Assembly (NCBI GenBank): GCA_963556145.1
Contig: OY744463.1
Location: 6,138,001-6,202,000 of the forward strand
Source of the DNA: Hygrocybe punicea
Lineage: Eukaryota > Basidiomycota > Agaricomycetes > Agaricales > Hygrophoraceae
DNA length: 64,000 nucleotides
Reading direction: 5' to 3'
Position numbers and translations under genes: made by a program
The notes under the pieces: generated by a model
The model's input: only the letters and a program-made list of their open reading frames with translations
Databases searched by the model: none
What the model was told of the DNA's origin: nothing
Shown: piece after piece, positions 22,901 to 35,290 of the stretch
Position numbering within the stretch: the stretch's first letter is position 1
Layout: each line of letters starts with the position of its first letter

Positions 22901-23411
22901 TGGGATGGACATATATACCGAACCGACTGTTATCATGAGATAAAGCCTGGGAATGATGTTTCCAGCGTATTGGACGAGTTCGTAAAGGTCGGCGAGGTGA
23001 TGTCGGGATTGAGTGTGGGCATCGTAGAGGTAGTTGGAGAGATGACGAAGAGCATCAAATACAGCCATATCTGAACATTGAGCAAGTCTCAGTATCAATA
23101 CCGGAGAAAGAGAATATAAGGAGCCAACGAACAAAGTTCATAGTACTGTTTCGGTGAGAGTGACGATGTCCGCAGTTCAGCCAGCATCAAACTTGCACTC
23201 TTGAGTGCATCCATCAGCTGGTCTAGTTCCTGCATTAAAGAAAGGGAAGTTTATCGTAAGGATTGTCGAGCAGCACGAGGACCAAATCGCAATAATTGGG
23301 TGGTATATGTCGTTGACGTACTAGGTGCCTCTTCATCTGCTGTACCTGTATCTTGACAGTGTTAAGGGCCTCGCTGAGCATTTTGCCCTCTTCCGCTCCT
23401 GGAACAGCCAT
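19985..23411 (-). CDS. VPS35: Retromer subunit VPS35
   Basis: VPS35 is the helical-solenoid core of retromer, which recycles cargo receptors from endosomes to the Golgi. The start at 23411 opens the conserved N-terminus ([20 protein letters not shown]). It contains the [14 protein letters not shown] block used for VPS26 binding, then [20 protein letters not shown]. The middle has [20 protein letters not shown], and the C-terminal half includes VPS29-binding repeats ([46 protein letters not shown]). Around ten short introns are needed and all joins examined keep the frame. Length and order match the family; the gene looks intact. It lies next to VPS27 on the same strand. Confidence 0.92.
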
Positions 23412-23598
23412 GCAACTCCGATATTTGATACGTTTGGGCAAGCCGCCGTCCTCGACTTTGGAAGTAGCTTCAACTGCAGACCGATGGCTAATTTCGGCTG
23501 TTTGGCTCAGGTTTGGCAACGGCTTCAAGTTCCAAAAACCAAGGATTTATTATTGCTAGCTATAGCAAAACACATGGAGAAGCTATAGATCCATCCTA

Positions 23599-26197
23599 TC
23601 ACAAATCAATTAACAACACCTCCTTTCTTTCTGTCTGCGGTGTACCAGATGGAACCGATGGGCCATAGAGTGGGAAAGCCTGAGGAGCGGAAGTAGGTGC
23701 AACAGGGAATTGCGGAAGCGAAGCCGGCACAGATTGCAGTTGAGGTTGAGGTTGCAGTTGGGGTTGGTGAATCGGTGCGCCAGCGACGGTGTTTTGACGA
23801 GAAAGATAGGGATTGGCGGCTCGTGGCGCGGAAGTGACTGTATTGTGCCGCGTAAGCGATGTCGTTGGTGGTGGATGAGACTTTGTGTAAACATGGGATT
23901 GTGTAGGTGGGGCGTGGTGTTGTGGCCGTGGAAGTGGCGGTTGCGATAAAGCTGCAGAGGTAGTATTCTGATATATTGTGCCTGGTAATTGAGTTTGCAT
24001 TGAGTGCGGTGGTCGGTTGTACTGCGGTGTCGGTGGAACCGGTGTCTGCACCGGGTACGGCACTAACGGTGGCTGTTGCGACGGCTGATACGGTTGGGAC
24101 TGTTGCGAAGAAGCACCTCGCTGCGATTGATCAGTATTTACTGGACGTTGGCTTGGGACAGGAGCCATAGAGTGGTATGACCGTAACTGATTCTGACTCT
24201 GTTGAGGGGGGCCTGGGAGCAGCTGCTGTTGCTGCAAGAACCCATCTGCAGGATAGGTTTGTCTTGGCAAACGGGTGTATTGGTTGGGGGGTGACTGGTA
24301 TTCTTGTACCACTGGCCGTGCAGAAATCGCTTGAGGAGACTGAGAGTGACGTTGTGCTTGTGTTGAGTCAATAACGGGTACTTCTGGCGAGGCCGCCACT
24401 TGAGTCTTCGGCGTCCACTGGTTATTTCCATCCACATCCACAGCATTGTATACTGGGGCGTAGCTCGGATTCGCTGGCTGGTATGACACGTTCGGTGCCG
24501 TTGTGGGGAGAGAGGAGCGCCATCGCGGTTGCGAAATTTGTTGCGTCAATAATTGGTCGTAAAGCTTGACGGCTTGTGAGAGCTTGTCATGCATCTCGGA
24601 CAACGTTTCTATCGACAAGTGTGAATATAGACTTGAAATCCACATCAGGGTCACTCACGTTCTTTTCTCCCTGTGTCATCCAAATTCATCGCCAGTTTTG
24701 GTCTCAAACTGTTCGCTTTGTCGTATAACTCAGTCACTCCCGGGTATCGTGACATATCTCTGCCTCCCCGAGCTTGTGCCTGCTCTATCGTCTGACTGAA
24801 TGTCAGAATGGCATCCGATTCCAAAGGTTCAAGATCGTAGTTAGGCAGTTTGGGGGCGACAACACCAGAAGGGTAAGACTGTGAATATTGCTGTCCGCCA
24901 TACATAAACGACGAAGCATCCTGAGAATGGGGTGTTTCCATCTCAACAGGTGCACTAGGCTTGGGCGCATTGGCCTCGCGCAGGCTGGCTTCGATTGCTG
25001 CGCGGAGGTCAGGATCATCTTCCTCATGCGGTACTTTGATATCAGGGTGTGTGTTGCGATCCACCAATGGCGGTTCCGAAGATTGCCACGTTGCCGAAGA
25101 AGGGTGGAACGGGACGTATCCAGGGCGCGAGTGGCCGCTCGTTGCGTCTCCTTCTTGAAGGGATAGTTGAATGGCACGTTGAAGCTCGGCGTCAGCAAGT
25201 TCACGGGCGCTGCGGTGGTGTGAGACGCCCTGGCTGGATGTATGGCGGTGTCCCTTATTGTCTGTGCCATGACTTCAATAACGTTAGGGGATAATTTTCA
25301 AAGGTATTGATACCACCCACTATTTCTCGGCCTTCTTGCTGAGCTTTGAGTAACAACCATCGCACACACGCACCTCCTGTGATATTCCAAAATGCGGCAG
25401 CGGCATAGATTTGGCAGAGCACGATTGGTCGAAAACTTGCCCACAATTGCGGCAATGGTGCTTGCGATTTGTGAACGTGAAAGGTGTGCGACAGCGAAGG
25501 CAGACTTCTGAATCGATCCATTCTGGCGCTGTCTGGGTGTCAACCATCACCGAATTGGCGACAGCGAGGTCTTGCGGAGGAAATTTGTAGCCTGGGATAG
25601 ATGATCGATGCATCACGACACTTGATGGGAACGTAAAGACTTACCTTCACTCTTCAAAGTCTTGTACACATGTCCAACATATCCGAGCATGGGCTTGCCT
25701 TCAAATGCGACACCCCAGTTCTGAATGAGTCGCAACATATTATTTTTTACTTCTATATTCAAGGCGGGGGTTTTGAGGATCGAAACCAAGTTATCAATGA
25801 ACTCCCTCGAAGCAACCTCAACCAAAAAGTGATCACCACCGTTCTTGATGCATATATCGGTCAGCTGGGATATCAGATTGTCAGACTGCGCGGCTTTTTA
25901 TTAGGAGAGACATACACCCAGTGCCAATAGTTGTACATTGGGGTTCTTGTGATTTAGACGGCGTTTCAGGGCGCGCATGGCGTCTTTGGTAGGCACGGAC
26001 TTGGAGCGAATCTGGTCACATATCTCGAGATTGAGGGCAATGTCCTCCGCCCCCGCTGGCAGCAGTTCCGACGTTGCCTTGTCTGACGAGGACGACGTCT
26101 GAATGGGCACACAAATACCAGATTGAGAGTGAGGGAACATACCAACTGCATCGTCAAGCTGGGATGTACCCCAAAGCCAGGTTGTGAAAGAAGACAT
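23599..26197 (-). CDS. VPS27: ESCRT-0 subunit VPS27
   Basis: VPS27 binds ubiquitinated cargo and PI3P on endosomes and starts the ESCRT pathway. Domains in order: a VHS domain ([37 protein letters not shown]); a FYVE zinc finger ([20 protein letters not shown], then [15 protein letters not shown]) with the RKHHCR PI3P pocket; two ubiquitin-interacting helices ([13 protein letters not shown] and a second near 25150); a coiled segment that pairs with HSE1; a long Gln/Pro-rich tail; and a final clathrin box LLIDL at the very C-terminus. The first intron uses the acceptor giving LDDAV-DKATSE. Several other short introns are present. The gene looks intact. Confidence 0.9.
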
Positions 26198-26909
26198 CTG
26201 AGTGGATGATGACCGTAAACTAAACGTTTTGCTTCAGACGCTCAGTCGGCACTGCGGTGATGTGATGACTAATCAAGATTGCTTAGTCAGACAAGTCGGT
26301 TTGTGGGATTATTTTTCAGCACGCTGCTTTGTGGCTAATCGCTCAGCATCTGATAAAAATTGGTTTTAAACGTTGTTACTTTGTGCCCTCATTGATCTCC
26401 TCTTTGTCGTCCGGCATTGACTCGAGTAAATGCTTACCAGTGCTACCATATATAGAAACTTTCCCACGATTATGGTCCTTTGTTCTTGGAAAGATTTATT
26501 TTTTCAAAAAAAGTCATGCATTTTGAAAACAGCAATAAAAGTGTTGGGAAGGATTAGTAATCTGCATAGAACTCAAACCCTAACCATCCAAAATCAATAT
26601 TACAGTGGTGTACAAACAAGTACAAAGAGCATGGTTTCCGAACTGGCATTGCCTGTCCTCAATTTATCATTTGTCTTTATTGCTGTGGCCGAGTTGCCAT
26701 GCATGTAACATGCATCGGATTTGGTTGGATGGTCATAAAACGTTGACATATGGGAAAGTCCGCATAATTGTACACTCAAGATTTTCCTATGGTTGAAAGT
26801 GTCTGCATTGGTAAATTCACCTACAAGCTAGGGGACCCTATAGGAGAGCACGGCTTGTAATCAGGTTTTTTGGTGAACCTAGAAATATTCTCAAGAAGTT
26901 GTCCGTTTA
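26198..26909. other. Intergenic, AT-rich
   Basis: No gene, RNA or clear repeat was recognised. Base composition changes here from the gene-dense block to the AT-rich accessory zone. Confidence 0.5.
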
Positions 26910-27525
26910 TTATAGAAATGTCACCCACTCCAGTTTGTGGGTATAGAGTAGAAAATCAGCAATTTCCAAGGGAAGGTCTTCACACATGTCATTGACAGGA
27001 GTACATTCCTTCATGGAGCGTATCACATTGAATTCAAAACCTAGCCATGGCAGGTCATGATGGAGGGAAACAAGGGTGTAAGCAAGAGATTCCAAATCAT
27101 CCCGATGACCACAACCTTGAGGACAAACCATAATATTAGTGGTAACAAATTAAAACAAAAGACAGACCAATGATTGCTATACTGAACTTTCACACTCATG
27201 AATTCCGCTGTTCCTGCTGGATTTGCAAACCACAGGGGAGCATGGCCTTCAGCATTGAGAAATGATTGGCAAATCCCAAAGTCAATAAGATAGACCTTCT
27301 CAAACAAGGAATTTGGACCATGTACAATTGGGGAAGTTATTGCCAGGTTTGATGTCTCAGTGAACTACACCATAATGGTGAACACATTCCAAGTGGGTCA
27401 ACTAATGATGAATGAAGTCAAGAAGTATCATGACTACCAGAAGAAAAAAAGTTCAGCTCACCATTTGAAACCCCACCAACAAGATAGAATGTATTCCTGG
27501 TCACAGGCCACATTTCCATATTAAA
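26910..27525 (-). pseudogene. CK1-like protein kinase pseudogene, C-terminal part
   Basis: Reading on minus, this continues the kinase fragment at 33951-34190 after removal of the LINE. Visible are a catalytic-loop remnant THLECVHHYGVVH-stop-DIKPGN, the metal-binding YLIDFGI, GTAEFMS, and the CK1-type RDDLESLAYTL. The Arg of HRD is replaced by TGA (27357-27359), a TAG (27402-27404) replaces an expected Gln, and a 1-base loss after KPGN shifts the frame before the DFG motif. The gene is therefore dead twice over, apart from the insertion. It belongs to the casein-kinase-1-like group; its substrate is unknown. Confidence 0.78.
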
Positions 27526-27536
27526 GTATCCAGAGA
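27526..27536 (+). repeat. Target-site duplication, left copy
   Basis: GTATCCAGAGA is repeated exactly at 33940-33950, bracketing the LINE. One copy belongs to the interrupted kinase gene. Confidence 0.85.
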
Positions 27537-27699
27537 GGAGGTCCTTGTTCCCTGACCACGTGGTACCCCTCTGGGACCCCGAAATAAGGAACTCATCTAC
27601 AGCAGCTGCAGGCCCTCCCAACAATCAACAATCGCAATAATCGCTACAAATATAATCCCCAGTTCCACAAGAAACAACAAACCCAACAATCACTTAACA

Positions 27700-29486
27700 A
27701 TGTGCCAGGCCACGCTCATCACCGGTAAAAACAGCTCCAAGTCGGTAAACCAGGACCCCGTGAACACCAGATCGTCCACTGCCCCCGGTACCCGAAAAAA
27801 GAAAGATAACAGACAAGAAGACACCGAAGATGAAGACATCGACTCCCCGGAAGCAGCTAAAGAATACCTCAATGCTAAGTTCCACTCTTTAGAACACAAA
27901 GAAAATGATGCCACCATATTATCAGCGATGTTATTTCATCTGGCTACAGGAAATGACCTCTCTGGAAATTGCGAAGCAATAGACACTATCAGATCAATTG
28001 CCTTCATCCTACTGGACCTCGATCTCGAACTCAAAGCAGCAGCACTATCCAAACAGCTTACAGACAAGCTCAAAATCGACCAACACCAGCTCGACCCTCT
28101 CACGAAGGACTTTGACCCGATCGTCGACGCGATCGTAGACAGGATCACCAAGAAAGTCGAAACCAACCTGGAAGCCACCAAGACCCAGCTCCAACAACTT
28201 GCCGATAACCTACAGAACTCAACAAACGCAATAGAAGCTACCACGATCACGTATAAAGACGTCCTCATCAATCAAGTAAGACCCCCCCTCACCATAACAC
28301 TAAAAACCCATCAATTAGCTCGAGAGAGGCCCTGCAAGCCCGACAAATACTCCTCGACATTAAACCCCCCCATCACGAGGACCTGGAAAAGCTCAGCCAT
28401 GCAGGCATCCTAAATAAAGCCAACCAAATTATCAGTACGAACGGCGCCCCGGAAGGCCAAAAATTCCGTGGCGCAACCAAACTACGCAATGGAGGAGTAC
28501 TCTTGGAAGCAAATTCAGATCTACTTGTGAAATGGCTACTAACCGATGCCCAACCTACGAGATTTACAGATGACTTTGGCTACGGCGCAGAGATCAAGCC
28601 ACGGTCATATGCAATTATCGCATACTTCATCCCTCTCACATTTGACCCCGAAAACGTAAAACATCTAAGGGAGGTCGAAGAGATAAACGATCTACCGACA
28701 AATACCATCACCAAAGCTAACTGGATCAAACCAAAAGAAAAACGCGCTGCAAACCAGACCTGCGGCCACGCCATTTTCACTACCTCCTCACCCGATGTCG
28801 CTAACTCCATTATCTCCAAAGGTTTTTACATATGCCACAAACGAATCAAAGCCAACAAATGTAAAAGGGAACCCCTTCGTTTCCTGCGCTGCCAACGCTG
28901 GAATCACGTAGCCTCATCGTGCCCAGCCCCGAACGACATATGCGGCACATGCGGCAACAACCACCGAACGGCCAATTGCACCGACAACAATAAACTACAC
29001 TGTACACCCTGTGGAAAGGATGGCCACGCCAGCTGGGACCGTTCCTGCCCCACCTTCGTCCAAAAATGTAAGGATCTAGACACTAACAATATAGAAAACC
29101 GAATGCCCTACTACCCCACGGACGAACCCTGGACTCACGCATTCACACCCCTGGCGAACCCTACACCCAACCCTCACGGACATAGATCACTAAGCAACGA
29201 AGACCGTCACTACATTCCTAATACGCACGCTCACCAATTCCCCCCACCCAGACCCAACATCACGCGCATAAACCAAAACCAAAACCATCATAGAGCCCCT
29301 CGGGACATACGCCCTCACCTCGCACAAATGACCCTGCCCTTCACTTCAAATGAACGGGCTCCTCCCAATGATCCTAATCCACGCACTCGCACGCCAGAAG
29401 GATGGGGCGACCGCCCCCCATCCCCTCTCTCCGCCTTTAACAGAGCATCAACGTCCAACTCCAACATACACTTGACCCATGCCTGA
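27700..29486 (+). pseudogene. LINE ORF1, gag-like with CCHC zinc knuckles, frameshifted
   Basis: The N-terminal half is acidic and helical (a coiled coil around ITKKVETNLEATKTQLQQLA). The C-terminal half (open from 28503) has three zinc knuckles at about 28880-29060. The second (CGTCGNNHRTANC) and third (CTPCGKDGHASWDRSC) are intact. The first lacks its first Cys (FLRCQRWNHVASSC, with Phe instead). The halves lie in different frames; the shift falls at the C7 run 28282-28288 and fits loss of one C. The protein would bind the element's RNA. Its stop overlaps the ORF2 start by 8 bases (ATGCCTGA), suggesting coupled translation. Confidence 0.8.
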
Positions 29487-32400
29487 ACAACCCAACATAC
29501 AGCCGTACCGCATAAATATATGGCAAATCAACTTAAACAAATCAGCCAAAGCGCAGTGGGACCTCATGAATTCAAATATTTTCAATAAATGTGACATCTT
29601 ACTAATACAAGAACCCTACTTCGACAGATACAACAACACGAAAGCCACACACGACTGGAGGGTCATATATCCCACATCCCGATTCAACCTCGACTCGGCC
29701 GTCAGATCAGTCATCCTAGTTAACTCTAAACTAGACACGACTACATGGGAACAGATCAAACTCCCCAACACCAACGACATTACCGCCATCCGTATCCGAA
29801 GTCCACATGCCAACCTCTCCATCTTCAATATATACAATGACTGTCTCCACTCTCTTAACCTTACAATGCTAACACAATTCACCAAGGACAACGAAAACTC
29901 TTTACATCAAAACGCAAATGACCACATGTTGTGGTGCGGCGACTTCAACCGACACCACCCCCTATGGGACGAGGAAAGAAACCACCACCTATTCACCGCC
30001 AATGCCCTGGACCAAGCACGATTACTCATAGAGGCTGTAACCGATCACAACATGACGATGGCGCTGCCCAAAGACTTGCCCACCCTGGAATCCATGGCCA
30101 CCAAAAACTGGACAAGAACTGATAACGTCTTCTGCTCAGCAAAAACTTTAGATTCAATACTCATATGCGACACAAAACCCAACGACCGACCCACCGGCAC
30201 CGATCATATCCCAATATTTACTTCACTATTCTTTCAAACCCACACACGCACACACACACCCAAACGCGACTTCGTAATGACTGACTGGGATAAATTCCGT
30301 GACACGCTAACCACCCGCTTACGACCCTTTCCAGAGCCAACCAAGATTCTCTCCAAACAGCAACTAACTCAAACCATCACGAATCTGACAAAATCGATAC
30401 AAGACACCATCGATGAGACAGTACCCATCTCTAAGCCGACCCCGCACTCAAAACGATGGTGGAACAAGGACCTCTCGGACTTGAGAAAAAAGAAAAACAG
30501 GCTAAGTTTCGAATCGTATAGAAAATGAGCTCTACCTGACGACCCCATCCACAAAGAATACCGCTGCACCAGGAACAGCTATGGTGAAGCCATCATGAAA
30601 GCCAAAGAAGCCCACTGGACGGCCTTCTTAGAGGAGGCCAACGACTACAGCCTATGGACGGTCAACCGCTGTATCTCCAATCCAATCAGTGACTACCCTC
30701 GCGGAGACGGAGGCAACACAGTAATACCCACACTCGAATACACAGTCCAGGACGGCACCACAAAACACGCCTCCTCAAACGAAGACAAAAGCAGAGTAAT
30801 TGCAGCAAGTTTCTTCCCACCTCCCCCACCTACTTCCACTGTCCCACCAAATCACGAATATCCCACCAGAATAGCCTACACGCCCATCATCATGCGGGAC
30901 CAAATAACCAGACACATCAACAAAATAAAACCCTTCAAGGCCCCAGGACCCGATGGCATCCCCAACGTGGTACTCAAAGAAATAAACCCAATCATTATAG
31001 ACCATCTATTCTACATCTACAATGCCTTTTTCGACCTTGATACATATCACAACAGCTGGAAAGAATCTACGACCTGCGTACTCAGAAAACCTGGCAAGCC
31101 CCGCTACGACATTCCCAAGGCCTACCGACCCATCGCCCTCCTCAATACCCTACCGAAAATACTAACCTCAATCCTGACAGAAATCATCGTACAACTAACC
31201 GAAGAACACCAACTACTACCATCGACCCACTTCGGCGGCCGACCCGGACGCTCGACCACGGACTCAATGCACCTTCTAGTCAACCGCATCAAGCACGCCT
31301 GGAGAAACAAAAGGGTTGCAACCATCCTATTCTTGGACATCGAAGGCGCATTCCCAAACGCGGTCACAGCCCGTCTACTCCATAACCTACGAAAACGTCG
31401 CATCCCGGAACAGATAGTTACCATCATCGGACACATACTATCGGACCGAACCACACGATTAAAGTTCGATGACTACACCTCCGACCCCATCCGTCTCATA
31501 AACGGTATCGGACAGGGCGACCCACTATCTATGATTATCTACCTGTATTACAATGCTGATCTACTAGATGTCCCCGTAGGTCCCCACGAGCTAGCAGTGG
31601 CCTTCGTAGACGATGCCGCACTTTACACGGAAGGTCGTAGCTTCACCCACACACATACAGCCATCAAGGACATGATGAATAGATCTGGAGGCGCATACGA
31701 ATGGTCCAGAGACCACAATTCCAAATTCGAAACAAACAAATTTGCTCTCATTGACTTCTCACAGAAACGGCAGATCGCATGACCGCACCTAACCTTACAA
31801 AACGTAACAATCAAACCCACGAAATCACATCGCTTCCTAGGCACCATATTCGATCAACAACTACGATGGCATGAACAACGAGACCATACACTATCCAACG
31901 CCACCAAATGGATCGCGCTCTTCTGCAGACTATCCAGGACCAAAACCGGAGTCAGCACTAGACTAATGCGACGACTCTATAATGCTGTGGCCGTTCCCAA
32001 AATAACCTACGCAGCCGATGTTTGGTACACCCCAGTCCACAAAGTACCTGGATACAAGAACAAGCGGGGTTCGGTCAAAGCCATGAAAGAATTAACGAAA
32101 GCACAACGCATGGCCGCACTAAAAATAACCGGAGCTCTATGATCCTCCCCCACCGATCTACTCGACATGCATGCGGGTATTCTGCTGGTTAACATCCTAC
32201 TTCACAGAGCCTGTCATCGGGCAATTGTAAGGATGGCCACTCTACCATCATCACACCCACTCTACAAACCAATCCGACAATGCGCTAAACATCTAGTCCT
32301 CAGACACAAATCACCATTACACACCCTAACGCACCTATACCGCATAAGTCCAGATGACACCGAAACGATCACACCACCGACCTGCTCACAGTTCCCAGCT

Positions 32401-33417
32401 CTCCGTACACACGTTGCCCGTTCCAGAGAACGATCCTTACAAGAAGAACAGGCCGACCCAGCAGACATCAAAATCTACACCAACGGCTCAGCCTTCGAAG
32501 GCGGAGTGGGATCAGCAGCTATTCTATACAGATTGGGCCGCACACAGACGAAAATTCTACACTATCACCTAGGCTCGACCGACAACCACACCAACCCGGA
32601 AGCCGAAATGCTGGCCTGCACCCTCGCCATACACCTACTCAGCAAGGAACCCCATCCACGGACGGCAACAATATACATCGACAGTCAATCTACGATCCTC
32701 GCGACAGGCCGCCCATACCTAAAGTCAAGCACGGGACAGTACATTGTTAGGGAGTTCCAGGACATGAGAACCCGCCTAGCCGAGACAAACCCACAGCTAA
32801 GAATTACTATTAGATGGATCTCCGCTCACGATGATGTAGCAGGTAACGAAGCAGCGGATCAAGAAGCGAAAAGAGCTGCCCAAGGTTCCTCAAGCGCATG
32901 CAACCTCCTACCAATATGGCTACGGGGCATCACCCTTCCGTCGGGTACCTCTGCAATCAAAACGGCATTCAAAAAGTCCATGGCGACCAAATGGGAGGAG
33001 GAGTGGAAAACATCCCCTCGCTACGTCCGATTCACTCGCATTGATCCCACATTCCCAATACGAAATTTCATCAAGCTGACCCAGTATCTCAAAAAATCGC
33101 AGAGCAGTATACTGACACAGCTCCGTATAGGTCACTTTCCGCTGAATTACTATCTTTATAAGATCAACAAAGTACCTTCGCCATCGTGTCCCGACTGCGG
33201 ACACACCAATGAGAACATTCATCATTTCGTCTTTGACTGCCCAGCGTACGATCACCCAAGACACCTACTATTCATCAAACTCCGTCACAATGCTCACTCA
33301 CTCAGATATCTACTCAACACAAAAGATGGCGTCTCGGAGCTATTAAAATACATAGGAAGAACTGGCCGTCTCGCCACCACCTTTGGTGACCTATCTCAGC
33401 CTACACAACACGACTGA
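29479..33417 (+). pseudogene. LINE ORF2: APE endonuclease, reverse transcriptase, RNase H, three TGA stops
   Basis: One frame is maintained throughout. The APE-type endonuclease shows QINLNKSAKAQW, LLIQEPYF, WCGDFNRHHPLWD and TGTDHIPIF. The reverse transcriptase shows YRPIALLNTLPKILTSIL, TILFLDIEGAFPNA, GIGQGDPLS and the active site AFVDDAAL. RNase H shows IYTNGSAFEGG, PEAEMLACTLAI, YIDSQSTI and ISAHDDVAGNEAAD. A final zinc motif CPDCGHTNENIHHFVFDC closes the protein. TGA codons at 30526, 31780 and 32140 interrupt it, each at a place where Arg (CGA) is plausible. The first RNase H Asp is Asn (AAC, 32482-32484). The element would nick DNA, reverse-transcribe its RNA and insert it. Confidence 0.9.
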
Positions 33418-33939
33418 CCACCCCACATCAACAGATACGACCATCCACGATCGTGAACCCCGTGGATACCCACCCACTACAAACAACACACAAGCACGCC
33501 AACCAACTGCCTCCACTTCTCGCCCTCCCGCTCACCTGCCCACAATAGGCTCCGCACTCCTCGAAACAGCCGTCACGCGAATCCGAGAACCCACGAGAAT
33601 TCACGCCCCCGCACCTCACGCTCATTTTATACTTACATTTTTCTCTGCGTTAGCCCATCGTGCACACCCGCACACGCGGCCGAGCACTTACTAGACGACC
33701 ACTAGTACCCACAAACACAGAAAAAGGGCAATCTCATCAGATGGACGAGGCAAGTAAAACAATGCTGGGAAGCATTGGGGTTCCGGGGGGGTCACTCGTC
33801 GGAACTGCACTTGCTAGTCAGAGACGCAGAAAGGGAAGGTCCCTTATTTAGTTAATCATTTCTACCTGCCCACATGTAAGGTCCTACATAGGGTTCGCCC
33901 CAATGGACAAAAATTGGATAAAAAAAAAAAAGAAAAAAG

Positions 33940-33950
33940 GTATCCAGAGA
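33940..33950 (+). repeat. Target-site duplication, right copy
   Basis: GTATCCAGAGA, identical to 27526-27536, immediately after the A-rich LINE tail. Confidence 0.85.
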
Positions 33951-34190
33951 ACTACCCAGGCATTGCATAACGATATACTCCTTGTCTAATTGCTGGTGGA
34001 AGGCCATCACGACAGGAAGCCTGGACAAAGCATCCTCGTCCAAGATTCCTGCCGTGACAGCTCTCTGACATCCATCAAAGAAGAGACTTCTGTGGACCCC
34101 GTATTCGTAGCATAGCCCAGAGTTGCATGGTGCTACCTTGATAGCAGCAAGCACACCCGTTGTGGCTCGAGCGCTTTTGGCAATGTGCTT
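33951..34190 (-). pseudogene. CK1-like protein kinase pseudogene, N-terminal part
   Basis: Minus-strand reading gives the ATP-binding strand (TTGVLAAIKVAPCNSGLCYE), the CK1-like ESL-type region RSLFFDG, and the hinge EYIVMQCLGSSLDT. Across the LINE it joins in frame to LIWKCG at 27525. No convincing start codon was found upstream, so the first exon may be missing or degraded. Confidence 0.75.
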
Positions 34191-35290
34191 TCAAGTTAGT
34201 GATGGACAGATATTAAAAATGAACACTCAGAGACATTTCCTTTGCACACAACGAATTCTTCACCTTCATATGTACACATACAATGAGTCATGCAATGAAA
34301 TGTCATGGCTGGGAAAGAGCGGCAAATGGTGGAAACGACTACAAAGGCTGTCACCAACTGGAACTGATTGAAAACCAGTCTGATCAATTGTAATATATTA
34401 CAAGGGGATGAGGCTTATCTCAATATTAATACAAATACTATATCTATCTAGAATTTGTTGACAGCATCTTATCTCAGCTGTTGCTATTGCCAATAAGTAT
34501 TTCTCCCAGCACAGTTTACATGTAATTCATGAAACCAGTCAGGCTGTAATGAGTCAGTTTCCTAAACTTGACATATGCTTTAAGGTTCTGTGAAAAAAGC
34601 AGTTGTTATTAACTTGTATATAAACAGCCTGTTAACAACAGGTTATTGTGTATTGCACATGACCTTGTATAACACCACAGTCACAACTCAATCCAAGGCC
34701 CTACAATCAGATGGCCATATCTCAGCAAGTTATGCACATATAAACTAGTGGTTTGAAATCCCCATTCCCATACCCATAACCTTGGTGTTGACCACATATT
34801 TTTGTTCTAATATAGCCAATTCAAAATTCAAAATTTGGCAATGGGTTTAGATGTCAGTTGGATCTTGCAGGCCACAGAGGGCATCAGCCATTGTCAAACT
34901 ATGTATGTACACTCCAGTGCTTATTTGCTAGGTGCTAAAGACATTTTTAACAGCTCACATGAGAACATGCTTGGAGGGAGATCAGGACATGACTTTCCCA
35001 TCTGCAGTACATTTACTAGCATTTACTGTAGTTTCAGCTGTCCCCCCCCTGTTTTGGATCCACAGGGAGCTCTCTTGCTTTCATTCTTCTCCCCATCTGC
35101 ATATTCTTACATATCATGAATTTATACCAACCAACTGGAAATTTACAATGTGCATCAGATATCATACATAACCGCAATGCCTGAACCATCCAAATACATC
35201 AGTGATAAAGAGCTTCAAGCAGTGTACAATATATTTCTGTATTGGACAACTCTGTCATTGCCAAACATGTATATTCACCTTGTCAATGTA
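34191..35290. other. AT-rich accessory DNA, no gene seen
   Basis: The reading frames are short and without family resemblance. A small inverted word (CCTGTTAACAACAGG) occurs near 34628-34642. Probably old transposon debris. Confidence 0.4.

Larger units (their letters stand above)
27537..33939 (+). mobile_element. Full-length Tad1/I-like non-LTR retrotransposon (LINE), inactive
   Basis: A 6.4-kb element with a short leader, a gag-like ORF1, an ORF2 with endonuclease, reverse transcriptase and RNase H, and an A-rich 3' tail (about 33919-33937). It lies between two copies of GTATCCAGAGA, and the flanks read through as one kinase gene, so both borders are supported. The protein order and the presence of RNase H fit the fungal Tad1/I group. 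It carries a frameshift and three in-frame TGA codons. It is G+C-richer than its surroundings. Confidence 0.88.
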
